Shown: positions 50,301-59,494, counted from the stretch's first letter. The stretch: DNA of 64,000 bases from Lachnospiraceae bacterium (GCA_015057425.1 SVEL01000007.1:62001-126000), one strand, 5' to 3'. Numbers and translations are program-made. Notes: generated by a model from the sequence alone, not told the origin.

Positions 50301-50653
50301 ACCCAGAAACCTATTGTGAATTCTCCTGAAGTTATGCCTGCCGACATTGTGTTGGAAGGTAATTTTAAGTAATTTTCACGTACACTTACAGCATAGATAT
50401 CTTTTGCATGATTATAAAATACATTTCCTCTTTCCGAGTCATTAGTATACTCACCCGCACCTATAATCAATGCATTCTTAATATTCTTGTTAGAGCCTGT
50501 ATTAGTTGCACCTTTTCCATTGGTATCTTCAAACTCATATTTAACCACCGGTTCCGGCACTGCACCTATTGCCGGAACATTAAATACAACTGTAGGTACG
50601 AAGATAAAAAATCCAGCAGATATTAGTTTAGTAAATATTTTCTTTAATCCCAT
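47360..50653 (-). CDS. secreted CotH-kinase family protein with LamG domain, (DKNN)n linker and C-terminal TM
   Basis: Signal-like N-terminus; LamG-like FTIGFWVKIDT...WHYVTFTISSSYTGVYLDG; CotH-like KIKLRGNSTSGLAKKPFKVKLDSK, GPTWDFDWAWGN; TM then KKKK. Confidence 0.88.
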   Translation of the reverse strand: MGLKKIFTKLISAGFFIFVPTVVFNVPAIGAVPEPVVKYEFEDTNGKGATNTGSNKNIKNALIIGAGEYTNDSERGNVFYNHAKDIYAVSVRENYLKLPSNTMSAGITSGEFTIGFWVKIDTKNVAIEAWQPSEWVDLFVAYDSTKWDKYPMTKLGVNLIGRVNNTYSEGHAYFDTASRYGCFSDNGWHYVTFTISSSYTGVYLDGVLMHDIVLNGNAGAYIGDFLTNSKNSVDTVCIGGNSLWNNDPDICAMFDDVCIYDKALTVSQIKEIYNSTKVESKEIAGGVSISGIIKEGKNIPYTFDTKKVSKDNVKKYEWYIDNKLVSSSANYAPSSKDVEKEVKLKVTFNDGSYSVAKGYFSVLPVLYIDSETSYNSITKENYVDTKFVLYGDGYAETELYNGDAKIKLRGNSTSGLAKKPFKVKLDSKTSLFGMGKSKHWVLLANGIDVSLMRNKLLQGLAGNLGLDYMDSELVTLIYNGQYMGVYEFSEHVRIGSTRVDIYDWEELAEDAAKAISKELVSKKVITAAQEDDVKDALNDELTANYSWITSNTHKITSAYLKKLGKTSTFSLGDYIDFNDVPSVTGGVLLEMDFWVGDSANLLTAYNQPIYMNTPSSDASFPVLEKYLKEYIQAMEYSMHSTDFIYHNDETHYMVDSKGWYDWGTSTRQGVTYKTNTFNSTKYDGWHYSDFVDVDSVVNNMLICEFSLNWDCMKNSFFMYKDTDGKIVFGPTWDFDWAWGNSMGQDTNAPETWQTTNEWFANEQYYQTVQFNRMLIRDPYFIVKLYERYHEVRTKYLEPIVKSEIKTMYNFNLSAGLANANRWNGAFSATAGQSYNDQYNHIKTFLTKRLAWLDKQFESVETLRKSLGYYKTSTDITTDKCDTDSKDGYTVLTVKVNDTAIKYVSFQVNGTNIYTAKVSNGKATVEIKDSSLTTQKGKPNVVQYRAMDANKKYIVNQDGTDTGNYTNAISNYYTFRKTVKVEEPTTNIEQPDTEEKNTTVTDETTVNTESDNNGEETTKDNSSDDNNDSDDKNNDKNNDKNNDKNNDKNNDKNNNKHNVSDKDDKSEIDGWVIPAIAGGTLITGGLAAAVIFIIKKKK
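47491..47566. repeat. 12-nt tandem repeat coding for DKNN units in the CotH-like protein
   Basis: Repeated tttttgtcatta/tttttatcgtta; protein DKNNDKNNDKNNDKNNDKNNDKNNNKHN. Confidence 0.9.
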
Positions 50654-50697
50654 AAAGTTCTCCAATCCAAAGTAATATAATCTTCTCTTTTGTTATA

Positions 50698-52752
50698 CTA
50701 TAAGTTTATTTTATTTAAATACATCATTGCTATTTCAGATGCTTTTTCATATATCAGCCCATATTCTTCTTTATCAACATCTGTTTCTATGTTCTTCGCA
50801 TCATCAGATGCAAGTTTCAATGTTTCAGAATCATTAAATATATCTCCTATTTTAAATTCAAAATCACCACTTTGTCTGATTCCGAACAAATCACCGGGAC
50901 CACGTAATTTTAAATCTTCCGATGCAATATAAAATCCGTCGTTTGAACGTTCAAGTATCTTAAGCTTATTAAGAGAATCCGGATTCTTTGTTGTACATAT
51001 AAACATACAATATGACTGCGCATTTCCACGGCCCACGCGACCGCGTATCTGATGCAGGCCCGCAAGTCCGAATCGTTCTGCATTTTCTACAAGCATAACT
51101 GTTGCATTAGGTACATTTACCCCAACTTCTATAACTGTTGTAGATACAAGAACATCTATTTTCCCTTCTGAAAACCGTTCCATAATTGCATTTTTATCTG
51201 ATGCTTTCATCTTCCCGTGGAGATATTCCACTGAAATATTATCACCAAATCTATCTTTAAGAAGTTTTGAATAACTGATAACATCTTCCGATTCAATCAT
51301 ATCACTTTCATCAACCATCGGACAAATGACATATGCCTGATGACCTGCTTTAACTTCCTTTTCGATGAAATTATATGCCTTTTCCCTGAAAGATGTATCC
51401 ATAACACAGTTTTTAACAGGTAATCTGTCTGCCGGTAATGTATCAATAATGGAAATATCCAAATCACCATACAATATTATGGCAAGTGTTCTCGGAATAG
51501 GCGTTGCACTCATAACAAGAATATGCGGATAGCTTCCTTTACAGGAGAACACTTCTCTTTGCTTAACACCAAATCTGTGTTGTTCATCCGTTATAACAAG
51601 TGCAAGATTATTATATGTAACATTATCCTGTATCAAAGCATGTGTGCCGATAACAATATCAGCTTTACAGCTTTCAATAAGGGCTTTCGCATCCTTTTTC
51701 TGTTTTGCAGACATTGAACCTGTAAGAAGAACAATACATAGTCCAAGATTATTGTCATCTATCATTTTAGATATACTTAAATAATGTTGTCTTGCAAGAA
51801 CTTCCGTAGGCGCCATAAGTGCACCCTGATAACCTGACAAAGCCGTATTAAGAAGTGCCAACACGGCTACTATTGTCTTGCCGCATCCGACATCTCCCTG
51901 AATGAGCCTGTTCATCATCTTTTTCCCTGACATATCTGACATGATTTCATTATACACCTTAAGCTGTGAATCTGTAAGTGTAAAAGGAAGATTTTCAATA
52001 AAATTCTTCGTTTTTTCAGACTCTGTAATTATGTAATTATTTTCTATATAATCATCATGTTCCTTAAACCGTTTTAATGCTATGATAAACATTAAAAATT
52101 CTTCATATGCAAGACGTCTTCTTGCCTCATAAAGTTCATCATAATTCTTTGGAAAATGAATCATTTTTAATGCCTGACTATATGATACAAATCTGTTTTT
52201 TTCAATATATGATGATGGAACAATATCCTTAACCGAAAGGTTGTACTTAGGATTATCACAGTCATCAAGAACTGTATGCATATATTTAATAATTGCATTG
52301 TTGGTAAGGCCTTCCGTCTTTTTATACACAGGCTGCATTTCGTGCATTTTCTTACTGTAAGTTTCATCAGTAAAGATTTCCGGATGTTCAAGTGTACACA
52401 TCTTACCCTTAGATACTTTTCCTCTAAATATATAAACGTCGCCTATATGTAAAGAATTCCTAAGATATGGTGCATTGAACCATGTTGCCTGAAACAACGT
52501 GCCTTCTATATCTTTAAGAGTTGCCGTTAAAATCTTAAGATTTTTTACAACCTTAATACTTCCTGCTTTCACAACCGTTGCTTTGACAGATACAGTAAGC
52601 CTGTTATCAATTTTAGAAATTGGTACAGGTTCTTCATATATACTGTAATTTATAGGAAAATGATGAATCAAATCATCAGGTGAATAAATATTTAATTTTT
52701 CAAACAGAATGGCTGTTTTATCGCCAATCCCTTTTATTTCTTTTAAATTCAT
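50698..52752 (-). CDS. recG: ATP-dependent DNA helicase RecG
   Basis: RLIQGDVGCGKTIVAVLALL, ITDEQHRFGVKQRE, MSATPIPRTLAIILYGDLD, GLHQIRGRVGRG. Confidence 0.97.
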   Translation of the reverse strand: MNLKEIKGIGDKTAILFEKLNIYSPDDLIHHFPINYSIYEEPVPISKIDNRLTVSVKATVVKAGSIKVVKNLKILTATLKDIEGTLFQATWFNAPYLRNSLHIGDVYIFRGKVSKGKMCTLEHPEIFTDETYSKKMHEMQPVYKKTEGLTNNAIIKYMHTVLDDCDNPKYNLSVKDIVPSSYIEKNRFVSYSQALKMIHFPKNYDELYEARRRLAYEEFLMFIIALKRFKEHDDYIENNYIITESEKTKNFIENLPFTLTDSQLKVYNEIMSDMSGKKMMNRLIQGDVGCGKTIVAVLALLNTALSGYQGALMAPTEVLARQHYLSISKMIDDNNLGLCIVLLTGSMSAKQKKDAKALIESCKADIVIGTHALIQDNVTYNNLALVITDEQHRFGVKQREVFSCKGSYPHILVMSATPIPRTLAIILYGDLDISIIDTLPADRLPVKNCVMDTSFREKAYNFIEKEVKAGHQAYVICPMVDESDMIESEDVISYSKLLKDRFGDNISVEYLHGKMKASDKNAIMERFSEGKIDVLVSTTVIEVGVNVPNATVMLVENAERFGLAGLHQIRGRVGRGNAQSYCMFICTTKNPDSLNKLKILERSNDGFYIASEDLKLRGPGDLFGIRQSGDFEFKIGDIFNDSETLKLASDDAKNIETDVDKEEYGLIYEKASEIAMMYLNKINL

Positions 52753-52756
52753 ATTT

Positions 52757-52809
52757 CACTAAAACAAAAGCTCCCAAAAAGCCGGCACAAACCGACTGTT
52801 TAGAAGCTT
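52757..52809 (-). terminator. hairpin plus T-rich tract between DAK2 gene and recG (terminator or attenuator)
   Basis: Minus strand AAGCTTCTAAACAGTCGG-TTTGTG-CCGGCTTTTTGGGAGCTT (with G-T wobbles) then TTGTTTT. Confidence 0.65.
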
Positions 52810-52820
52810 ATATAATCATC

Positions 52821-54497
52821 TTATTCTTCTACCGATACAACATAGTAGTAAATTGGCTGTCCGCCATAATTTACTTCAATATCAAGACCGGTTAATTCAT
52901 TTTCAAGAACTTCTGCCAATGCATTAGCATCATCCTCTGATACATCTGCACCATAGTAAATGCTTATTAATGCTGAATCATCATCAACAAGTGTCTTGAT
53001 AAGTTCTACAGTTGTTGCAGAAATGTCCTGACCAACTGCCATAATACCCTTGTCACCAATACCCATAATGTCGTTTTCTTTGATTTCTTTATCATCAATC
53101 ACTGTATCTCTTACGGCATAAGTAACCTGTCCTGACTTAACTTTCTTCATCTCTGCTGTCATAGCAGCTTCATTTTCCTCAGGAGACTTATTAGGTATAA
53201 AATTAATAATAGCTGTAATACCCTGTGGTACAGTAGCTGAAGGAATAACAATTATATTCTTATCCTTTGTAAGACTCTTAGCCTGCTGTGCTGCAAGAAG
53301 AATATTCTTATTATTTGGGAAAACGAAAATATTATCTGCATTAACCTTTTCAATAGCATTAAGCACATCTTCCGTACTTGGGTTCATAGTCTGACCGCCT
53401 TCAATAATGTAGTCAACACCTAAACCTGTGAAAATTTCATTAATACCATCACCTATTGATACAGATATAAATCCATAATCTTTTCTCGGCTCATTTTTCT
53501 TAGCTGCCTCAGCTTCTTTTGCTGCTGTCTTCTCAGCTTCCATAATAACTCTTTCATGATGTTCTTCTCTCATGTTATCAATCTTCATACTTGTAAGTGA
53601 ACCGTATGTTAATGCTCTCTGAATAGCAAGACCGGGATCATTTGTATGAACATGAACCTTTACTATATCATCATCGGATACAACTACAATAGAATCACCG
53701 ATTGACTCAAGGTATGCCTTAAATTCAGATTCTGTCTGCATAGTGTATTCTTTTTCAAGCATAATAATAAATTCGGTACAGTAACCAAACTTAATGTCAA
53801 CTTCTTCTAATTCTACAGATGAAGATGCGCCTGCTGATACAGATTTTGATGAACCGCCACCTATACTAAAGTCAGTTGTCTTACCAAGGAATGCATCAAA
53901 AGCTCCTTTAACAACAACCATAAGACCCTGTCCGCCTGAGTCAACAACACCTGCCTGTTTTAATACAGGAAGCATTTCCGGTGTCTGACTTAATACATAA
54001 TCACCATGCTTAATAACTTCTTCAATAAAAACTGCTATATCGTCTGTTGACATAGCCATCTCTGACGCCTTGTCAGACATACCTTTAGCAACAGTAAGTA
54101 TAGTTCCTTCCTTTGGTTTCATAACAGCTTTATAAGCTGTTTCAACAGCTCTTTCCATAGCTGATGCCAAAATAGTTGTAGTAATCTCGTCGTATTCTCG
54201 TATTTCCTTTGTGAAACCTCTAAAAAGCTGTGAAAGGATAACACCTGAATTTCCTCTTGCTCCTCTAAGTGAGCCTGAAGAAATTGCTTTTGCAAGAGTC
54301 ATCATATCAGGATTTTCCATGCTTTCAACTTCTCTTGCTGCCGCCATTATAGTAAGCGTCATGTTTGTACCTGTATCACCATCCGGAACAGGGAAAACGT
54401 TGAGCTCATTAATCCATTCTTTCTTTGATTCAAGATTTTTCGCGCCGGCCAAAAACATCTTTCTGAGCATGTTGCCGTCTATGCTTGTTTTAACCAC
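52821..54497 (-). CDS. DAK2/DegV-domain protein (YloV/FakA-like)
   Basis: NVFPVPDGDTGTNMTLT, GARGNSGVILSQLFRGF, VDSGGQGLMVV, VHVHTNDPGLAIQRAL. Confidence 0.93.
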   Translation of the reverse strand: MVKTSIDGNMLRKMFLAGAKNLESKKEWINELNVFPVPDGDTGTNMTLTIMAAAREVESMENPDMMTLAKAISSGSLRGARGNSGVILSQLFRGFTKEIREYDEITTTILASAMERAVETAYKAVMKPKEGTILTVAKGMSDKASEMAMSTDDIAVFIEEVIKHGDYVLSQTPEMLPVLKQAGVVDSGGQGLMVVVKGAFDAFLGKTTDFSIGGGSSKSVSAGASSSVELEEVDIKFGYCTEFIIMLEKEYTMQTESEFKAYLESIGDSIVVVSDDDIVKVHVHTNDPGLAIQRALTYGSLTSMKIDNMREEHHERVIMEAEKTAAKEAEAAKKNEPRKDYGFISVSIGDGINEIFTGLGVDYIIEGGQTMNPSTEDVLNAIEKVNADNIFVFPNNKNILLAAQQAKSLTKDKNIIVIPSATVPQGITAIINFIPNKSPEENEAAMTAEMKKVKSGQVTYAVRDTVIDDKEIKENDIMGIGDKGIMAVGQDISATTVELIKTLVDDDSALISIYYGADVSEDDANALAEVLENELTGLDIEVNYGGQPIYYYVVSVEE

Positions 54498-54525
54498 TTT
54501 CTTGGTCCTCCTTAATGTACGATAA

Positions 54526-54885
54526 TTAGTCGATTACTCGAACACCTTCAACTATAACATTTATCTTGGAAACTTTTAATCCCGTGAAGTCTTCAACCTT
54601 ATACTTAACATTTGATACAAGGTTATCCGCAACCGCAGATATGCTTACGCCGTATGATACAATAACGTGAAAATCAATAGTAAGTTCATTCTTTTCACCA
54701 AATGTAACATCTATACCCTTTGTAAGACTATCCTTTTTTAATAATTTAACAATACCATCTGCGACACTTACTGAAGCCATACCTACGATACCAAAACATT
54801 CTATCGCTGTTGTTCCTGCATATTTAGCAATAACTGCTTCATCGATTAATACTTCGCCATATTCAGTATTCATTTTACCCTTCAT
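54526..54885 (-). CDS. Asp23/Gls24-family envelope stress protein (YloU-like)
   Basis: GEVLIDEAVIAKYAGTTAIECFGIVGMASVSVADGIVKLLKK; start at MKGKMNTEYG. Confidence 0.9.
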   Translation of the reverse strand: MKGKMNTEYGEVLIDEAVIAKYAGTTAIECFGIVGMASVSVADGIVKLLKKDSLTKGIDVTFGEKNELTIDFHVIVSYGVSISAVADNLVSNVKYKVEDFTGLKVSKINVIVEGVRVID

Positions 54886-55022
54886 ACAAAAATACCTGCC
54901 TTTCTGTATCCTATATAATTTGCATTTAGGCATACTTTTATCCCATTTTGTGTATTATAACATTAATTTTTGCAAAAGGAAAGTTTTTTATAAAACATTT
55001 TATAACTTTTTAAATAAATCTA

Positions 55023-55051
55023 TTGCAAAATCTAACTTCTTCTGCTAAAAT
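55023..55051 (+). promoter_or_regulatory. promoter for rpmB
   Basis: TTGCAA, 17-nt spacer, TAAAAT. Confidence 0.75.
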
Positions 55052-55107
55052 ATCTTTTGTTGCTGTTTTGAGCACAACAAACCAATCAGATATAAGGAGG
55101 TGCAATC

Positions 55108-55293
55108 ATGGCAAAATGTGCAATTTGTAACAAAGCCGCTCATTTTGGTAATGCTGTGAGCCATTCTCATAGAAGATCAAATAAGATGTGGAAGGCTAAT
55201 GTTAAGTCAGTTAAGGTTAAAGTTAACGGTATGGCAAAGAAGATGTATGTATGTACTTCATGCTTAAAGTCAGGCGCTGTTGAAAGAGCTTAA
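55108..55293 (+). CDS. rpmB: 50S ribosomal protein L28
   Basis: MAKCAICNKAAHFGNAVSHSHRRSNKMWKANVKSVKV; RBS AAGGAGG. Confidence 0.98.
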   Translation: MAKCAICNKAAHFGNAVSHSHRRSNKMWKANVKSVKVKVNGMAKKMYVCTSCLKSGAVERA

Positions 55294-55335
55294 TTATTAA
55301 TTGAGATAATTTGAAATTCGAATTTTAAATGCATT

Positions 55336-55366
55336 AAAAAAGACTATCGTATGATAGTCTTTTTTC
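55336..55366. terminator. bidirectional terminator between rpmB and metH
   Basis: AAAAA-AGACTATC-GTAT-GATAGTCT-TTTTTT. Confidence 0.9.
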
Positions 55367-55367
55367 T

Positions 55368-57761
55368 TTAGTCAAATATCAATTTCGCAACATCTACTGC
55401 TCTTTTTGCATCCTTGGCATAATAGTCAGCTCCGATTTTCATAGCATAATCTTCTGTAAGCACAGCTCCGCCTACCATGATTTTACAATCCAACTTATTT
55501 TCTTTAACAAGCTTTATTGTTTCTTCCATAGAACAAAGTGTCGTTGTCATAAGTGCAGATAATGCAACTGCACCTGCATTATATTTTTTCGCAGCTTCAA
55601 CAACCTTTTCTGCCGGAACATCTTTACCAAGGTCAATAACTTTGTATCCGTAGTTTTCAAGAAGAACTTTTACGATATTTTTTCCTATATCATGGATGTC
55701 TCCTTTAACCGTACATATAACAACAGTTCCTTTATTTACATCTTCTGAATTTTCACTTGTCATCAGAACTTTTATTTCATCAAAGCATATACCTGCAGCA
55801 TTTGCCGAAAGTATAAGCTGTGGAAGGAATATTTTACCCGTTTCAAATAAAGTACCTGTTTTATCAAGTGCCGGTATCAATACGTTGTTGATTATATCCA
55901 TCGGTTCATTATCTTTAAGTAAAAGCTTAATCAATGTCTGACTTTGTTCTTTCAGACCTTTACAAATGGAATCAACAAGAGCTTCCCTACGGCTTTCATT
56001 GCTATATTCTGAAAAATCAATATTGGTATTTGCCGTTCTTTTATCGGTCTCGATTTTATTATTTTCAGAAAATTCAATATAATCAATTGAATTTTTATCA
56101 ATATCAGCAAGAACTTTGTATGCTTTTACGGATTCCATCATTGCAAGATTATTAGGATTAATTATTGCAAAATCAAGTCCGCTTAATAATGCCATCGTAA
56201 AAAATGTTCTGTTTATCAGTTCTCTGTTTGGCAAACCAAATGAAATATTTGACACACCAAGCACTGTTTTAACACCGTATTTTTCTTTAATTATCTTTAT
56301 GGCTTCGAGAGTTTTTAGTACATTTTCCTGCTCTGCTGATGCAGTAAGTGTAAGACAGTCAATTATAATCTTATCACGTGAAATGCCGTACGCTTCTGCT
56401 GTTTTTATAATCTTATCGGCGATTTCAACTCTTTTTTCGACTGTCTTTGGAACGCCGTCTTCATCAAGCGTAAGCCCAACTACCATGGCGCCATATTTAG
56501 AAACAATCGGAAGCAATGCTTTTAATGAATCATCTTCACCATTTACCGAATTCAATATAGGAATACCGTCATATCTTCTGAGTGCATTTTCAACAACTTC
56601 AGGATTAGTTGAATCTATTTGTAACGGTATGTCAAGAATGCCCTGAATTTCTTCCATTACGGTAATCATCATTTCCTTTTCATCAATTCCCGGCAGACCG
56701 ACATTTACATCGAGAATGTCTGCACCTGCATCAGTCTGTTCCAATGCCTGTTTTAATATATAATCAATATTGTGATTTAATAAAGCTTCTTTAAAAAGTT
56801 TCTTTCCCGTAGGATTTATTCTTTCACCGATTATTCTCGGTTCATCAGCAAAAACAACCTTTGTCTGACTGCATACTGCAACCGGTATATTCTTTCTGTC
56901 CGGATGTACAAAATCAGTATCGGCAAACTTTTTCTTTAATGCACATATGAATTCAGGGGTTGTTCCACAGCATCCGCCAAAAAACTTAACGCCGTAGTTA
57001 TTGATTTTAGACATAACATCAGCAAATTCTTCTGCCGAAATATTATATTCATTTGTTTCAGGGTCAGGCAGCCCTGCATTTGGTTTTAATACAAGAGGTA
57101 AATTAGTGTATTTACCTAACTCTTCTATAAAAGGAATAAGTTCAACCGGTCCAAGTGAGCAGTTAAAACCTATAGCATCTGCCCCAAGTCCCGTAAGTGT
57201 ATATGCCATTGAAGGAATTGTACAGCCTGTAAATGTTCTTCCGTTTTTTTCCAAAGACATTGTACATATAACCGGTAAGTCTGAATTTTCTTTAACTGCA
57301 AGCAATGCAGCTTTCATTTCAGCAAGATTTGTCATTGTTTCAATTACAACAACATCTGCTTCTTTACCTGCCAATACAATTTCTTTAAAAACATCATAAG
57401 CCACATCAAAATCAAGGTCTCCTACAGGTTTTAACATTCTTCCTATGGGTCCTATGTCAAGCGCAACCAGACAATCGGTTCCTTTTACAGCTACCCTTGC
57501 ATTACTGATTGCAGCTTTTACAATATCTGAAACACTATACTGTGTCTTTTCAAATTTAAATCTGTTTGCACCAAAAGTATTTGCATATATAATATTTGAA
57601 CCGGCATCAACATACATTTTATGAATACTTGTAACAACTTCACTTTCTGTTATATTGAAAAGTTCAGGAATTTCCCCAAGTTTAAGACCGGCGCGCTGAA
57701 GCATTGTTCCCATTCCGCCATCAAGAATTATATAATCTTTTTTAAGTAATTCATTAAACAT
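55368..57761 (-). CDS. metH: cobalamin-dependent methionine synthase, lacking reactivation domain
   Basis: Hcy-binding N-terminus (ILDGGMGTMLQRAGL, GGCCGTTPEF), pterin domain (GERINPTGKKLFKEAL), B12 motif (VKGDIHDIGKNIVKVLL); 797 aa. Confidence 0.95.
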   Translation of the reverse strand: MFNELLKKDYIILDGGMGTMLQRAGLKLGEIPELFNITESEVVTSIHKMYVDAGSNIIYANTFGANRFKFEKTQYSVSDIVKAAISNARVAVKGTDCLVALDIGPIGRMLKPVGDLDFDVAYDVFKEIVLAGKEADVVVIETMTNLAEMKAALLAVKENSDLPVICTMSLEKNGRTFTGCTIPSMAYTLTGLGADAIGFNCSLGPVELIPFIEELGKYTNLPLVLKPNAGLPDPETNEYNISAEEFADVMSKINNYGVKFFGGCCGTTPEFICALKKKFADTDFVHPDRKNIPVAVCSQTKVVFADEPRIIGERINPTGKKLFKEALLNHNIDYILKQALEQTDAGADILDVNVGLPGIDEKEMMITVMEEIQGILDIPLQIDSTNPEVVENALRRYDGIPILNSVNGEDDSLKALLPIVSKYGAMVVGLTLDEDGVPKTVEKRVEIADKIIKTAEAYGISRDKIIIDCLTLTASAEQENVLKTLEAIKIIKEKYGVKTVLGVSNISFGLPNRELINRTFFTMALLSGLDFAIINPNNLAMMESVKAYKVLADIDKNSIDYIEFSENNKIETDKRTANTNIDFSEYSNESRREALVDSICKGLKEQSQTLIKLLLKDNEPMDIINNVLIPALDKTGTLFETGKIFLPQLILSANAAGICFDEIKVLMTSENSEDVNKGTVVICTVKGDIHDIGKNIVKVLLENYGYKVIDLGKDVPAEKVVEAAKKYNAGAVALSALMTTTLCSMEETIKLVKENKLDCKIMVGGAVLTEDYAMKIGADYYAKDAKRAVDVAKLIFD

Positions 57762-57789
57762 ATATTGTTATCCTTTCAAAATACATTTC

Positions 57790-58395
57790 CTAATATCTTA
57801 ATCCTATAATACAGGCAACTGACTTACATGGTATAAGTAAGTTGCTTTCCGTAACACAAAGTCCAAGATATGAACCTGCTTTTATAAGCCGTAAAAATTC
57901 TTCTTCATATTCAATGGACAAATCACCATATCCAAGTCCGAATCTATAAGTCATAGAACCGGGATTGTATGTGTCACTTATAATCTTTTCGGTTTCATCG
58001 CAAACCATTTCAACCAACGCACCTGCCAAGCCGTCTAAAAAAACGGCATATTCAAGCTTTGAGACAGTCTCTTTCTTAATAAGCCTGTCCACATCAGTCC
58101 CTAACGTTGCTGCCATAAACACAGCTTTCTTTGAGCCTTTTAAATGTTTGCATATAGACTTTCCCGTAAGAATAAACTCAGTATCTGCAAATGAGACTTT
58201 TTCATTTTCTTCACATATGGAGTCAATATCAAACACTTCGAAAACTGCCTTTGGTGAAGCTGTTTTTATAACATCATTACAAGCATTCTCCATAAGTGCT
58301 TTAAGCTCATCTGACATATTGTCATAGTTGCATTTTGAAAATGCTGCTCCAAGCTTCATATCAATTTTCTTAATATCAAAAGAATCTATGTACAT
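57790..58395 (-). CDS. stand-alone vitamin B12-dependent methionine synthase activation-domain protein
   Basis: FMAATLGTDVDRLIKKE, DGLAGALVEMVCDETEK, RFGLGYGDLSIEYEEEFLRLIKA. Confidence 0.85.
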   Translation of the reverse strand: MYIDSFDIKKIDMKLGAAFSKCNYDNMSDELKALMENACNDVIKTASPKAVFEVFDIDSICEENEKVSFADTEFILTGKSICKHLKGSKKAVFMAATLGTDVDRLIKKETVSKLEYAVFLDGLAGALVEMVCDETEKIISDTYNPGSMTYRFGLGYGDLSIEYEEEFLRLIKAGSYLGLCVTESNLLIPCKSVACIIGLRY

Positions 58396-58406
58396 AACTC
58401 TCCTTG

Positions 58407-59267
58407 TTACAGCAGGTTCTTTACGGCATCAGTAATCTTTCTTGCAACATACGGATTATTCATTGTATAAAGATGAATACCGTCTACACCGTTTGAAAGT
58501 AAATCTACAATCTGATCTACCGCATATGCAATTCCTGCATCGCGTAAGGCTTCAGGATTATTTTCATACTTCTGCATTACTTTAGAAAACTTAGAAGGCA
58601 GACTTGCACCACACATTGAAACCATTTTCTCAATCTGACTTTTATTGGTAACAGGCATAATTCCCGCTTCTATAGGAACATTTATTCCTGCGATTTCAGT
58701 CATATCTCTAAATCTGTAAAACAAATCATTATCAAAGAAGAGCTGTGTCACAAGATGCGATACACCTGCATCTGTCTTTATCTTAAGATTTTTTATATCT
58801 TCTATTATATTCTCTGCTTCCATATGACCTTCCGGGTAGCATGCACCAAAAACATCAAAATCACCGTGCTCATTAATGTACTTTACAAGGTCACTTGCGT
58901 ACATAAAATCATATTTTCTCTCATAATCAGGGTTAATATCGCCACGTAAAGCAAGAATATTTTCTATTCCGTTTTCTTTTAACTTTAAAAGTTCCGCATC
59001 AATATCTTCTTTTGAAGAATATACGCATGTAAGATGAGCTGCCGCTTCCATATTGTATTTATTTTTAAGAACAGAGGCAATCTCACATGTTTTATTGCCC
59101 GCAGCACTTCCGCCGGCACCATATGTTACAGATATAAAATCCGGATTACAATTACATAAATCCTCAAGGGTATTGTATACGCTTTCAATACTGCTTGTCT
59201 TCTTTGGCGGAAAAACCTCAAAGGAAAATACTGTTTTTTCCCGCTTAAATAATTCTGAAACTTTCAT
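58407..59267 (-). CDS. metF: methylenetetrahydrofolate reductase
   Basis: FSFEVFPPKK, FISVTYGAGGS, HLTCVYSSKEDIDAELLKLKENGIENILALRGD. Confidence 0.96.
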   Translation of the reverse strand: MKVSELFKREKTVFSFEVFPPKKTSSIESVYNTLEDLCNCNPDFISVTYGAGGSAAGNKTCEIASVLKNKYNMEAAAHLTCVYSSKEDIDAELLKLKENGIENILALRGDINPDYERKYDFMYASDLVKYINEHGDFDVFGACYPEGHMEAENIIEDIKNLKIKTDAGVSHLVTQLFFDNDLFYRFRDMTEIAGINVPIEAGIMPVTNKSQIEKMVSMCGASLPSKFSKVMQKYENNPEALRDAGIAYAVDQIVDLLSNGVDGIHLYTMNNPYVARKITDAVKNLL

Positions 59268-59408
59268 AATATCTCCTATCGTAATATCTGTTTTAGCAAC
59301 AAAACAGATTATATCCTATAATAAGACAGATGACTATTAGTGCAACTGAAAAAAAACATAAATCAAGATATAAACCTATTGCTATACCGATACTTATCCA
59401 AAATAGTA

Positions 59409-59476
59409 CAAAACCACATAATCTGCGCATAAAATTACCAATAGTTTTTTTATATATTATGCGACAAATGTGGTTT
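59409..59476. other. interrupted inverted repeat (two nested arms) between metF and ytfJ
   Basis: AAAACCACAT/ATGTGGTTTT (59409-59418, 59467-59476) enclosing CGCATAA/TTATGCG (59425-59431, 59456-59462). Confidence 0.7.
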
Positions 59477-59494
59477 TGTTACTGCCTTATTATA

